Source: Meghimatium bilineatum (lineage: Eukaryota; Mollusca; Gastropoda; Stylommatophora; Philomycidae). Taken from it: a stretch of DNA of 64,000 nt. Of this stretch, positions 32,287-44,479 are shown piece by piece (the first letter of the stretch is position 1; every line of letters begins with the position of its first letter). The translations under genes and the position numbers were made by a program. Under the pieces are notes generated by a model. It was not told the origin of the DNA, made no database searches, and worked only from the letters and a program-made list of their open reading frames with translations. The stretch lies in the NCBI GenBank assembly GCA_034231615.1, contig CM067310.1, positions 2,311,501-2,375,500 of the forward strand. Direction: 5' to 3'.

Positions 32287-32660
32287 CAAGGGTCTGTCCA
32301 TAAATTACCTCAAAAATGTTGTGATAATAATTGCCTTTCTCCCACCTTGCCGATAGAGTGTTAAGAATTTAGGGACCCCCCTCCCCTTCGAGCTTAATTC
32401 TTTCCAAAATCACCCAACCTCCCAAACATTTAAGCCACGTTCAATTTTTACAGCAGGAAATGTACGCAAAGATAACATGATTTTACGAAATTTACACATA
32501 TATACATGTTTCGCAATCACACCATTTAATTGGCGCATAAAAACAGTATTGATGACGTCAACTTTTGTCAACACCCCCCCCCCGCCTTTTTTCATTGTCA
32601 ACATCTTTCATATCTCACACTCCCAACCCCTTATTATTGACGTAATTTATGGACACCCCC
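32287..32660. mobile_element. MITE with about 20-bp terminal inverted repeats
   Basis: Left end GTCTGTCCATAAATTACCTC, right end complement GGGTGTCCATAAATTACGTC. The interior has poly-C runs and no ORF. A similar single end (GCAGTCCATAAATTGCAG) occurs at 14747. Size and ends fit a non-autonomous DNA transposon; superfamily not determined. Confidence 0.65.
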
Positions 32661-32756
32661 AACGTCTGATTTAAACAAACATTGTTGTACGATTATCAGA
32701 CCACACACACCTCATATACCACACATACCACACATACCTCACATATACAAGTAAAT

Positions 32757-32860
32757 ATAAGTAGGAAGCCAGAGGACAATTTTTTAAAAATTCTTGAGAC
32801 TAACGAGAATTGAACCAGTCCGTTCAACGGCACCAAATCGCCTAGCAACTATTGAACATG
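32757..32860 (-). mobile_element. tRNA-headed SINE copy
   Basis: Reverse complement of the 6.6-kb SINE: AAGTAGGAAGCCAGAGGA, TTCTTGAGACTAACGAGAAT and the B box complement GAATTGAACCAGTC. About 90% alike by eye. Confidence 0.65.
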
Positions 32861-33119
32861 CGTTCTTCAGTACTTGACTAACCGCATCTCCCCCCCAAAA
32901 AATGCGATTTCATCAAGCCTTTCATACCGTGCACACAAAGTCACCAGAACGGACCGATCGAGACACGGACTACCACAACAACAACAAACATCCCGTACAG
33001 GTGACGTGATATGTACAGGTGAGGAGATATGTGATACCTCACATACCTAACATAACACATACACGCATACCTCACATAAATCGCATACCACACATACCAC
33101 ACATACCACACAAGTTTCT

Positions 33120-33335
33120 TTCAATCTTTCCCGGTTTCTCTTGCCCGGGGAAAGCTTGACAGGGGAGTCTATCCGTATCCATTGGTAGCACGTGTCCGGT
33201 GTAAACACAAGGAATAGTCTGGGCATAATTTTTCTACACTCCTCCAAATGGCTAAGGATAGAAGTCTGTAAGAGATTTGTGTGTTGATGTCTCGAGTGTG
33301 GAACCCCTCTGAAACTGACGGGATATGTGTCTTAA
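33120..33335 (+). mobile_element. LINE 3' terminal fragment
   Basis: Shares the STLLQMAKDRSL and VWNPSETDG ending with the LINE tail at 13730-13820, followed by 3' UTR. About 200 bp only. Confidence 0.55.
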
Positions 33336-33369
33336 TTTTATTATTACATGTATTGATTATCTTTCTTTC

Positions 33370-33765
33370 TTTTCTAACCATGTGTGCCGTGAGCCGCCAT
33401 GGGAAGCCAAAGATTTCTGTTCTTTGCCAGTTGGGAGGCTTCATTGGAATTTAGAATGTGTCTCTTTAAAATATCTTTGATGTTGTCGATCCACCTGTAT
33501 CTTGATCGGCTTTTCCCTCTATATCCTATCATTCTTCTGTTGTATGATGCAGACGGAAGTTGACTTGGCTTCATTCTTGTTAGATGGTCAAACCGCTTTA
33601 TCATTTGTCTCTCTATATATTTTATGCACAGATCAGTACCCACAATTTTTCTTACGTTGTCGTTTGTCTTTCTGAGGAATTTCATCTCGCATAGTGTGAT
33701 CTTTCTCTCGAGATATTGTGTCAAAGTCGGGCATTGGCAACACGGGGTTGGAATAAAGATAAGAG
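33370..33765 (-). mobile_element. LINE RT-tail fragment
   Basis: The frame 33724-33374 encodes TQYLERKITLCEMKFLRKTN, RQMIKRFDHLTRMKPSQLPS and SRSRYRWIDNIKDILKRH, a recognisable LINE tail ending in AHGTHG before a stop. Confidence 0.75.
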
Positions 33766-34135
33766 TTACTGATTGTCACAAATATAATAATTAAATCTAA
33801 GCTCCAGGTTGGAATTAGGGAACAGCACGCATAGTACTTCAATCATTTTACTAGCAAAGTCATTAAATACTATTTATTAGGTGCGTTTTTTGTGGGGAAA
33901 TGCCGTGTCCCAACAATTTTTATCTGGTAATTACCACATTTTTTCATTAGAATTTTGATTACCATTATGTGGAAAATCGTTAAAGGGTTTTCCCCACCTT
34001 TTCCTAAATACTAAAATACTTTTCATAAATACAATGTTTCAAACATACCTCCCCGCCCCCCAACAGCATGTTTGATGGCATAGATCAGAGAAATAATACA
34101 ATCTGCTTATGTAGAGTAACATCGAAAATATCGTC

Positions 34136-34335
34136 TTCTTTTTCTTCTGAGTTCCTTCTCACATTCCTGCATATTAGCAGGATGTAGTCCAAAGAACGAA
34201 ATATGTTGTGTCATTGTGTACATATTAGCTGCGGTATCTGCACCTTTCGGACAGACACATCCAACTTCAGCATCGCCTTGGAATCACTTTGATCCTATAT
34301 GAGATGAGACAGCGAACTCCACCCCATATCCTCCA
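34136..34335 (-). mobile_element. Core-SINE copy, 5' truncated
   Basis: Reverse strand: starts with the TTCTTCT tail complement, then TTAGCAGGATGTAGTCC, TCTGCACCTTTCGGACAGAC and the rest of the core-SINE 3' half. Confidence 0.75.
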
Positions 34336-34404
34336 TATAAACCCCATATAAACCAGAGACATGGAAATCTATGACATTCGCCATATGTGCCGTCTTTGGC
34401 CCTA

Positions 34405-34410
34405 GAGGAA

Positions 34411-34456
<46 letters not shown>

Positions 34457-34457
34457 G

Positions 34458-34509
<52 letters not shown>

Positions 34510-34682
34510 ACTAACTAAACTAACTGACTGACTCACTAACTAACTGACTGACTGACTGACCGACCGACCGACTGACCGACCGACTGACCGACCGACTGAC
34601 TAGATGACTGACTAGCTAACTAGCTGACTAGCTAACTAGCTAAAAAGCTAGCTAGCTAGCTACTAACTAACTAACTAACTAA
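34405..34682. repeat. (AACT)n tetranucleotide tract, partly degenerate
   Basis: Pure ACTA at both ends with ACTG, GACC and AGCT variants in the middle. The same tetramer forms the 3' tail of RNase H LINEs here, so it may mark an old LINE end: RT-tail sequence does not continue on either side, however. Confidence 0.85.
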
Positions 34683-34849
34683 CAGTCCAAATAGTTAGCG
34701 AAATCTTGAAGTTACGGCGGTGTCAGCAATATATTGACAGCGTATGTCGACATGAGACATTGTAATATGGATTGAAGAGAATGCATGCAGGGTGTGGCTG
34801 TTACCGGTGATTTAATCTGATGACACGGTGTCACAATAACGAAATTAAA

Positions 34850-35245
34850 TGTTACTCATCGCGTGTGTTTTTGTGTGTCTTAGTACTGAAAGCACGGATC
34901 TGTGGCGGTGAGGTAGATCCCTCGTATTGGAAGGCTAAGAGTACAATTTTTAGACTTCGCACAGGACACTGCAGACTACAAGCACATCTCCACAAAATTA
35001 AGGCTGCCCAAACTGACCAATGCCCATGTCAAAAGGGTCCCCAGACTCCAGAACATATTCTGCAGACATGCCCACTCTTTGATGACGTGAGAACCAAAAT
35101 ATGGCCTCAAGAGACAGATCTGAAGGTGAAGCTGTGGGGCAACCGTGAGGACCTCCTGCTGACGACTGAATTCATGGAGGCGGCCCACCTTCCTGTATAG
35201 ACTTATGAGCATAGGAAACTGATCGCAGAAGAAGAAGAAGGAAGG
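34850..35245 (+). mobile_element. LINE 3' end with CPC..HIL..C zinc-like tail
   Basis: The frame ends at 35200: KSTIFRLRTGHCRLQAHLHK, then QCPCQKGPQTPEHILQTCPL, a Cys/His cluster common at the C-terminus of Jockey/CR1-type RT-RNase H proteins. The 3' end has a GAAGAAGAAGAAGG tail near 35229, like the SINEs here. Confidence 0.8.
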
Positions 35246-35699
35246 CTAAGATAGCAGGTTTAATCCTCATCTGTGACAACTGGTACATTTGAACCGTTCA
35301 GAAAGCAATGTTAACTTACTGAACGTAAAATATTCTCTAGAAAATCACAACAGCCAAAAATACTTGGTGATTGCCCATCATCATGAGGTGCGGTCTTCTC
35401 ATCGAAGGTTGGCTGCAACGGACCTTCAACCTCTTTGTCTCTTGCCTTGATAGTACACTCTGCTAGACTCTAACCTGTCAATCTCATGCTGTCCCTCCTA
35501 GCACGACTATCTCTGCTTAATTCTTGCTCGCCTTCCAGTAACTCTATTCACAAAAGTAAGGTCTTCATAGTGTCATGTATTTTCATATGATTACAATAAA
35601 ATATTGTTTGATTTTTATTTATTTTATTAGTTGTTGTTTTTTTCCATACGAAATGATATATCTTTGTTCATTTCTATTGTATTTTTATGACGTCCTCCC

Positions 35700-37010
35700 T
35701 ATTTACTTATTAGCTTCGTGATCGGTGTCTAGGTCTGCTTTCACTGTTTTTCACTGTATCTGTGTAGCATAGATTGTTGTGGTATACTGTCTGATAGTAG
35801 TCTGCTGATGTGTGCGAACCATTGGATCTATTGTCTCTTAATATATTCCAAGATTGGGGGTGGTGACGGCCATTTTCCTCACTCCTCATTCTGTCTCTTA
35901 GCGATATTTCTAGGATTCTGCGTAAGCATGCCGTTTCAGCTGTCACTAGTTTACGTTTGTCTTGAGCTGTCGTTGTCCATGTTTGGCATTGGTAGCACAG
36001 CGTTGGCATAATAATCGTTTTGAATAGTGTTATTTTGGTGTTTAAATCTACATTTTTGTTTCTGAAGATGGGTGCCCTAGGCTTGGTATGCTTTACTACA
36101 TCTATTGTGTATTTCTTTGCTGCTCCTGCCGTCTGTTGTTATATTGCTTCCTATGTATGTGAATTCTGTCACTTGTTTCCAGTGTATATATTGGTGTGTC
36201 TTTCTGTTTTTCCTATCTTTATTACTTCGGTCTTTTCTATATTTATCTTCATGTTCAAGATTTGGCATGCTTGATGTAATCTGTCTATTTGTGTGTTTAG
36301 TTTCACTTCTTCTGATGCCACTAGTGCTTGGTCATCTGCAAACAGTGGTTCGTCTAAGTTATCCTTCGCATTGCTTTGTTCCGTTGTCTTTGCTACTTTG
36401 CAGATGTAATCTATATATGTTATGAACAATAGGGGGATAGTACACATCTCTGTCTCACTACAGAGTGAATTTGGAAATTATCAGATGTACCTGCGCTCGT
36501 TCTTACTGCACATTGACTATTTGCGTATATGCTCTGACATAGGTTTATCAGATGTTGGGAAACTACATGTGTCTGTAGTGTTTCCCATACTTGTGCTCTA
36601 TCCAGTCTGGCGAAAGCTTTCTCGTGGTCTACAAAAGCCCATTATAAGTCTGGGTTATGTTCTATCGATCTTTCTGAAAGTTGTTAGAGGACGAAGATTT
36701 CATCTGTACAGATTTTATTTTCTGAAAGCCCTTTTTGTGTTGTTGTTGAGTTGTGGTTCTAGGCTAACTCTTCTTTATAGTGTCTTGCTAAAGATTTTTT
36801 TTATCTGGCCCAAGAGTGATATACCTCTATACTTAGTGAAGTCCCTCTTACTGCCTTTTTTCTTCCAGATGGGAACAATCACCGCTGTATTCCACTCCTG
36901 CGGTGTCTTTTGTGTCTTCCATATCACATTGAACTGTGTAGCCACTTTATACCTGTCACTGTTCGCATTTTTATTAGTTCTATAGGTATGCCGTCTATTC
37001 CTGGTGCTTT
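35700..37010 (-). mobile_element. LINE reverse transcriptase, heavily mutated
   Basis: Reverse frames 36447-36169 keep LFADDQALVASEEVKLN (catalytic FADD intact) and QACQILNMKINIEKTEVIKI; 36009-35710 give MPTLCYQCQTWTTTAQDKRK. Upstream (36430-36960) the RT palm can be followed in fragments (IDGIPIELIK, WNTAVIVPIWKKKG-like) through many stops. It is the longest RT stretch in the window. Confidence 0.8.
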
Positions 37011-38475
37011 GTTATGTGGTACATGTTTAACCACCAAAACAAAAGAGTCGACAAATTTCACAATATACTCAGCACACAAGAGTGCCGTCTCCAGAACATG
37101 CTCTACCCCAGAAAGGCAACAAAGGGTTTAGCGAACAGATATCTCTATCCGTGTGTGGATATGAGAGTGTCCAGTGGTGTAAAGGTATACTTATCACTAG
37201 TTATGTGAATAGATAGTGACCACATACCGAAGAAAATACTGCATATGAGGTCAGAACACTTATGGACTTGTCCGAAGAGCCATGATAATGACCTTTCGAC
37301 TAACTGACTAACAATAACTCACTTTCAACCAAATCCCAAAGCTCTGATCCAATCATGCATAATTTAACACGTAAGCACGGTCATGAATTTGCACCGCTGT
37401 TATTTGATATCATTTATTCTGTTGCTGTGACTTATGCTTTCGATGATTGGGATATGTAAATCAATATTTGTTTGCGACTCGTATTAAATGGCAGGTGTTT
37501 GCCCGAGGAGACTTCACAATAGATCTGGGAAACCTTTTTTCTGGGTAGTTGTGTCAAATTTAGTTTAGACTGAGATGGGGGCCAATGTAACACTTTGAGC
37601 AGATTTAGCAATAGATCTGGGATACTTTTTCTGGGTAGTAGTGCCAAATTTAGTTTAGTTCAGACTGAAATGGGACTATATGTAGATGTATCGTCTACAG
37701 TGCACTGCCCACATTCAACAGTCGTTCGTCAAGCCGTTAGAAAATGTCTCCCTTATTCATTCTTACTTCACTGACTTGCACTCGACACAAACATATCAGA
37801 ACATTCATTTCCGCGAACGTCGTCTTGTCCCCGGAAAGTAAATCCACGTGACACCCTGAAGGTTGGAATGGGCTCTGAGTCCATTTACTCCTGCCAACTT
37901 CCACCGTTTTGAATCTTTCCAAGAATAGACTTATAATGAGAAAATATAAATGCCTTAGTCAAATGACTTTTAAGGAAAGCAGTTATACAAGCATTAATCA
38001 ATTAGCAGAAAACTACAAATAAGTCATGAGAACTTCATAAAATGTTAATGTTGTTTCTCACACCCTCACCTCGACATTTTCCTGCATTGTTGCCATTCAG
38101 ACCTGTAGAAATGTCATGACTTACGTGTATTATATCACACGACTAAGCTAAAATATTTTGGATGTTATTTCATGTCGGATTATGTTGCACGCAGTTCATG
38201 CCAAATGATACCATAAAGTTCAACTGAATTGTCTGCGCCTGCGTAAGTCTGTGTCTATTTGGGCGTTAAACTAGGCATAAGCCAAGTTGTTTTTTCTTGT
38301 GCCTGGGCCAATGGTTTTAAAATTCCACCCCCCCCCCCCCCCACCGAGGCTCCTCTTGAAATTCATTTATTAATGTGGTCTTTACCCTCATCCTCTACCC
38401 AAATGTACATTCTTTATGATTAAAAATAAAATAAAAACAGAACTATTATTTATTTTCACAGCAAACATACTATTA
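37010..38475. other. No gene seen
   Basis: Contains a diverged two-copy repeat at 37520-37670 (ATAGATCTGGGA, CTGGGTAGT) and a poly-C run at 38330; otherwise unique. Confidence 0.5.
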
Positions 38476-39110
38476 TCTTTCCCCAGGTGAATGATAGTTG
38501 ATCGTTTTCATTCTTATCGTTAAGTGTAAGTATGAGCTGAAAGCGACCGTTTTAGTTCCAGGGCAAGATGTGTCGTCTTGGTTTGCATTGAGCTCATGTT
38601 TATTCAAGGTTATCTTGATGTTTCGTATCCAACGTTTTGTGATCTACCGCTTGGCGCTATATCCTGACATCCCTTTGTTATATGCTCTTATTGGCATTTG
38701 GTTTGGGTTCATTCTCATAAGGTGACCGAACCATTTTACTTACTGTTTTTCGATACGTTAAATGCATGATATTAGGCCTAAACATACTCATTTCTTCATG
38801 TTTTATTTTACCTAGTTTAGTAACCATTGCAGCTTTTTTCAGACACTTCATTTCACACGTGACGATTTTACTTTCTTGCGAGACTGTTAAAGATAATGTC
38901 TGACATTGGTAGCACAGTGTTGGCATAAAAGTTGTAGATTTTATCTGCCTTTTGATTTTCATCTTGATTTTCGGGCGAAGAAGTAATGCTGACAGTTGTA
39001 ACTCACTGCGTTTTCTTTCTGAGACCTTGTTTCTATTTCTCTGTCTAGTCTTCCATTTTCTGAAACAAAATGTATGCCTAGATATTTAAATTATTTTGCC
39101 TGTTTCACTT
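38475..39110 (-). mobile_element. LINE RT-tail fragment (CYQCQT family)
   Basis: The frame 38962-38678 encodes FMPTLCYQCQTLSLTVSQES and KIVTCEMKCLKKAAMV, then MVRSPYENEPKPNAN. Close relative of 58110-58700. Confidence 0.75.
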
Positions 39111-39224
39111 TTGTGTTATCTTTTGTTATTTACCCATTGTTGTTGGTGTTATCTATTGTTATATATCCATTAGTGTTGGTATTATATTCATAAATAACTA
39201 ATATATCAAATTGTTACCCCTCAG

Positions 39225-39805
39225 CCAATGATAATAATAATTATACTAACAAATAATAATAATAGTAACAAATAGTAATAATAATAATAATAGTAACAAA
39301 TAGTAATAATAATAATAATAGTAACAAATAGTAATAATAATAATAATAGTAACAAATAGTAATAATAATAATAATAGTAACAAATAGTAATAATAATAAT
39401 AGTAACAAATAGTAATAATAATAATAATAGTAACAAATAGTAATAATAATAATAATAATAGTAACAAATAGTAATAATAATAATAATAATAGTAACAAAT
39501 AGTAATAATAATAATAATAATAGTAACAAATAGTAATAATAATAATAATAATAGTAACAAATAGTAATAATAATAATAATAATAGTAACAAATAGTAATA
39601 ATAATAATAATAGTAACAAATAGTAATAATAATAATAATAGTAACAAATAGTAATAATAATAATAATAGTAACAAATAGTAATAATAATAATAATAGTAA
39701 CAAATAGTAATAATAATAATAATAGTAACAAATAGTAATAATAATAATAATAATAGTAACAAATAATAGTAACAAATAATAGTAACAAATAATAGTAACA
39801 AATAA
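39225..39805. repeat. Compound (TAA)n / GTAACAAATAG array
   Basis: About 20 blocks of AGTAACAAATAGTAATAATA with variable TAA number. Confidence 0.95.
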
Positions 39806-39809
39806 AACA

Positions 39810-40960
39810 CCAGTAACTGGTTAGAGACGTAGACGTGTCACAAAGAAACACCAAAAATCCATATTTTGGGTAATATTGACGAGTGTGAATGGCCACCCGT
39901 CATCACGGCATGATATTTCTGTTTATCTGTTCCCTGTCTACCATGAACTATTCCATGAAAGCGAAGGAAAGACAATGAATCATTATCATCATCAACAGTA
40001 TCATTACCCACTACAAGAAATATGCCCACCCACCTCTAAATATTCAATTTTCAACCTTCGTGGTCCCCCAATAATACGCTACTGTTCTACGGTGGGCCAT
40101 GTATCTCTAATTGAGAACCACGTAACTACGCTACTGTTCTACGGTGGGTCATGTATCTCTAAGTGAGAACCACATAACTACGCTATCGTCGAGTCTGCAA
40201 GGTCGTGACTAGTTTTCTGAAGCTATCGGTCGCTGTATAATAACAGCGAAAGTACTGCGTGACAGACAGACGGCGTGAATTAACTAGTAACCGAGCTAGG
40301 CTGATCAAACAAGGGTAATTACCTGCTGATATTGCTGCTGGCGCACACATTTTTGCTCTATTCTTCAAACATGTTTTGTTTGTTACTGAGCAAAAGAATT
40401 GCTCGTTTTGGCTGTCACTATTTACTACCAAGATTTCAGAAATCAACATTAGTTATTGCGAAAGTCATGGGTTCTCGTGAAATTTTTGGAAAATGGTTTC
40501 ATTTGAAAATGTTGAAATTTTGTGAAATAATCGACCTCTATCATTATGTCTTTATTCAGTTTGTAATAATCAAGGTGACCAAAAGAAGCGCTGCAAGGAC
40601 TAGTTAAAGGACTCACTGAAAGCTTTGAAATAAACTAATACAGGCCTACACGGAAAGATCTTGCACAAAATAGAGCTAAATGGTACTATACAGTCACAGA
40701 AAGTTGCAGCATCTTGGAGAAATACAGCAGCTCAATAGCGGAGAGTAGCTAGAAAGTCACGGTAGATTAAATAAAAACAATCTACAGTGGTCATCCCATG
40801 TCCGAAATGTCCAAAGACATTTGGGACCAGAATATGGCTTATTAGCCATCTACGAACTATAGGCAAGGGACATAACTCTAATTGAATTTCAAAAGTGGGT
40901 GTAACAAATAGTCATCATCATGTGCTGGACAAACATCAATAATTAAGCTTCATCATTTAC
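39810..40960. other. No gene seen
   Basis: Besides the 56-bp duplication, the segment at 40880-40930 (CATAACTCTAATTGAATTTC) recurs diverged at 4015-4065, an unclassified dispersed repeat. Confidence 0.5.
40065..40185. repeat. Two-copy tandem duplication, about 56 bp
   Basis: ACGCTACTGTTCTACGGTGG twice, followed by GTATCTCTAA. Confidence 0.85.
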
Positions 40961-41520
40961 TCCTTTAACTGGTCAACGTATGGTCAAACGTTCTCTAGGC
41001 ATCGGTCAGTATTATTTGTTCATCAATCCCCATCGGTGTCTTCATATGTGTATTGTCCAGTATCCTAATTAGCAAACACACCTGGACATCAATCAGTATC
41101 CACTTTTTGTTATCAATTTAGACAATGTCCAATACTATTATTTTTTATTGGGCATTGGCCAGTGTTCAATTAAGGATCAATACGATTATTTATTAAGTTG
41201 TTACATTGTTCAGTATCGTTTTTTAAAATTGTATTTACCAATCTCGACAGTGTCAAGCACCTTTATTGATTAATCTGGATACTGTCTGGTATTCTAATTT
41301 ATAAATGAATTTTGACATTGTCCACTGCACTAAATATTAATGAATGTGGACATTGTCCAGTACTCCAATTTATTTATTATTTCAGATATTATCCAGTCAT
41401 CTAAATTGTTCATTAATTTCGACATTGCCCAGTACTATAATTTCGACATTGCCCAGTACTATAATTTCGACATTGCCCAGTACTATAATTTACTAAATAT
41501 TTTGAACATTATCCAACGCT
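40960..41520. repeat. Old degenerate array with a young 23-bp core
   Basis: GACATTGTCCAGTACT-type motifs recur every 55-65 bases; a homogeneous stretch CGACATTGCCCAGTACTATA occurs three times at 41420-41490. Confidence 0.7.
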
Positions 41521-41584
41521 CTTGTTTATTAATTTATTGTTTACTGCCGGGAAACGGAACAACAATAGTACTTACGTGGAACAC

Positions 41585-42145
41585 AGGTTTTTGAATTTTC
41601 ACTTGAACTCAACAGACGGTACAATACAAGAATCAGTGAACAAATCACATGACAATAGTCCGACTTTTTAATTTCATATGTTATTGCACTGAGCTTCCGT
41701 TTCTCGGAGATTCAAACAAATGTGACTAAAGATACTTATCTGGCGATTTGTGTGCAACAGACTGGACAACAAACCCCACTCAGTGTGTTGCGCGCATATC
41801 GACTGAAAGGGGCTATCATGACTAAACGTGTAGAACGTTGGCTGTACTGTAATATGTGTCTTTATCGCAATTCCTTTCCGTTTAGCTTTTTGTTAGCTTT
41901 TTGTTCCGTAGTAACCTGTCCACTGATTCTTGTATAGTACCAAACAGACGGACTTTCACTTAGGGGTTATGAGATGTAAACACGAACAAATACAAAATGA
42001 CAACACACAAGAACAATTCTAACGGTTCGAAACGTTGAGAATGTTATATGTATTGTCATTTGTATGTGTTCGTTTTACTCCGTATAACCTCTTAGTGATA
42101 GTATGTCTGCTGGGTTCAAGTGAAAATTAAAAGTATTATTGTGTA
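41585..42145. mobile_element. Fold-back element with a second hairpin nested in one arm
   Basis: The left arm (41587-41645: TTTTCACTTGAACTCAACAG, GTACAATACAAGAATCAGTG) is matched in reverse by two pieces, CACTGATTCTTGTATAGTAC at 41925 and GTTCAAGTGAAAATT at 42115. Between these lies about 160 bp that itself folds (41959-42004 with 42050-42095). Confidence 0.5.
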
Positions 42146-42184
42146 CTAATTTGAACATTTCCCAGTGTTCTTATTCCTGAATGA

Positions 42185-42357
42185 ATCTCCCGCCGAAGAC
42201 GGATGTGTTGGGCCATTGGCGCAAATAAAACGGCAACACAACGCATTTCCATTCTCTGGACTACATCCAACTGGAAATCTTGTAGGATCATTGTCCTGTT
42301 ACAAGAGAAATCCAGTGGGAATTTGAGAATGAACGCTGAAGAAGAAGAAGAAGAATG
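42185..42357 (+). mobile_element. Short SINE subfamily copy
   Basis: Ends in a (GAA)n tail. Near-identity with the 21.3-kb copy argues for recent activity. Confidence 0.8.
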
Positions 42358-42489
42358 AATCTGGGCACCGGCTAGTACAACATGATAATAAAATATTGAG
42401 TGAAAGACAACTCTTAATCGATAAAAGAAAATAGGGAGTGACATGAACAACTAGTATCTTGTTGTCTCCCTTCCTCTAGTACAATTCAT

Positions 42490-42775
42490 CAGTTGCTACT
42501 CTCGGCTGTGTGTTGCAATGGAACGAAAGTACCAAATAGTAACGAAGTTGCGACCCGTCATGTATGCCGCAAGAAGCGACTAATGGATTTTGGGAGGAGT
42601 AGTAGGCTGTACCATTGCATATTGGGTTAAAGTCGTACAGACAGAAGTCGTGCTGATGTCTTGCTAAAAGTCGTAGATATCGCCGCCAAGCTGTAAACAA
42701 TAACACATCATATTCTGTTCTCCAGACAACGTCCTGACAATCAACAGGAATTTGAGAACGACAGTAGAAGAATAA
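42490..42775 (+). mobile_element. Core-SINE copy, diverged
   Basis: TATGCCGCAAGAAGCGACTA, ATATCGCCGCCAAGCTGTAA and GGAATTTGAGAACGACAGTA give the expected order, with about 25-30% divergence judged by eye. Confidence 0.7.
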
Positions 42776-43284
42776 ATCTTTACCCGGCGAGGTCATATCA
42801 GCTTGTCTTAAATGTCAACAAAACAGAAACACAGCGTGTCAATGTCATAAAAATGTCAAACCATATCCAAAAATCTTCACCACAAAATGTGAAGTCTTGA
42901 TTCACAAGAAAATACAAAGAGTTGACAGTCGATCCTGCCGGCATTGTCTTTATATTATCACTATTAATATTATTATATATAAAATTATTATTATTGAGAC
43001 GTACATGCTCGGATGTTGTCTGAACACACAATTGCCGTGAGTCTATATTCCTGCACGCTACTGTAAGCAGTAATTGATGTTTACAATTGTGGGATTAACC
43101 ACGGATCTTCAGATACAAGGATATGCATAGGAACTTGCTACGTCAGGCATGGCCATCTGCGGTATAGAGGACATAATCACAAAATTAATTAGGTCTTCAT
43201 TCGTTAAGTTGTTTAATTAGTGTCGTGGTTTCCGTAGGTCATTTTGTATATACTTGGAGTCAAACTGGAAAGTGAGAAATTAGA

Positions 43285-43575
43285 GGCAACAGATCGCCCG
43301 TGTGTTGCCGAGGCCCGAAAAGGGAGAAAAGAATAGCAACACTGTTTACCTTCCACTAATGTCGTAAAAGGCGACTAAGGAGATTGTGGGATGGAGTTGG
43401 CTGTCCCATCCCATATAGTCAGTGACCCAAAGCCATGCTGAAGTAGGATGTGTCAGGCCGAAAGGCGCAGATATCGCAGCAATGATGTAAACCATGACAC
43501 AACGCATTCCGTTCTCCAGACTACATCCTGCTAATCTGCAGGAGTTTGAGAACAAACGCAGAAGAATTAGAAGAA
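43285..43575 (+). mobile_element. Core-SINE copy with GAA tail
   Basis: Full length from CGCCCGTGTGTTGCCGAGG to a (GAA)n tail. The core TGTCGTAAAAGGCGACTAAG is intact. A LINE follows immediately. Confidence 0.8.
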
Positions 43576-44270
43576 GAAGAAGAGGCAACAGAGATGTGGT
43601 TCTACAGAAGAATGCTGAGAATAGCATGGACTGCCAGAAAAACTAATGTAGAGGTGTTGAAAGAGTTAAATGCGAAACGGACCTTAATCAACAATAAAAG
43701 AAAAAGGCAATCTTCTTCTTTTTTTTTGCCACTTCATGAGACAGGCAGGTGTAGAAAACATAGTCACAACAGGCAAAATTGAAGGCAACAGAGACAAAAG
43801 GGCGACAACGTGAGAAAATATTACACAGTTTGACAACCTGGCACGGCAAGGAAACAACAACGACTTTGATACATAATACTGTGGACAGAGAGATGTGGAG
43901 AGCCATGACCGCCTACGCCAGCCGGCATGGCCCCTGATAATGATTATGGAGTCGCCTTGGCTATTTTTGGCATGTGACTCCAAGTATTTAGTGACCAACG
44001 GAAAACACGACAACAATAAAAGAAAGTAACAAATGAGGCATAATTAAGTCTGTGCAGAGGTATTCTAATGTAGACGGTCATGGCCAAGGCCAGAATTTGT
44101 TGAAAACCCACATTTCCGTGGGCTATATGCCTCCCCCACCCTCTCCATGCAGACCAGGGAGGTTTGAAGTGATGATATGGAGGCAATGTTCAAATCCAGA
44201 TGCCACAGACTCATCAGGGAAGGGTGGGACGCACGTTCTAGGAAGGTAACTACTTGCAAGAAAAACAATG
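43570..44270 (+). mobile_element. LINE 3' end with 3' UTR
   Basis: Follows a SINE GAA tail directly. It encodes EATEMWFYRRMLRIAWTARK and TNVEVLKELNAKRT, then a frameshifted RT tail (GKIEGNRDKR, DREMWRAMTAYASRHGP-like) and a 3' UTR whose GTGACCAACG and GTCTGTGCAGAGG segments recur at 48715-48860. Confidence 0.75.
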
Positions 44271-44475
44271 AGAGTTATAAGAGGTTACTAAGGAAGTTTT
44301 ACGTCAACTGTCCCATCCCAGAAGCTAGTACATGACATGTTTAATTCCGATGTGTCGGGACGAAAGGTGCAGATCTCGCAGCAAAACTATACACCATGAC
44401 ACGGCGCATTCCGTTCTCCAGACTACATCCTGCTAATCGGACTGAGTTTGAGAACGAACGCAGATTAAGAACTGC
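44260..44475 (+). mobile_element. Core-SINE copy, 5' degraded
   Basis: AAGAGGTTACTAAGGAAG, CCGATGTGTCGGGACGAAAG and GAGTTTGAGAACGAACGCAG are present in order. Confidence 0.7.
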
Positions 44476-44479
44476 TGGC

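Noticed and set aside
39221-39896. Three overlapping Tyr/Leu/Ile-rich frames
   Set aside because: Translation of a (TAA)n-based microsatellite on the minus strand.
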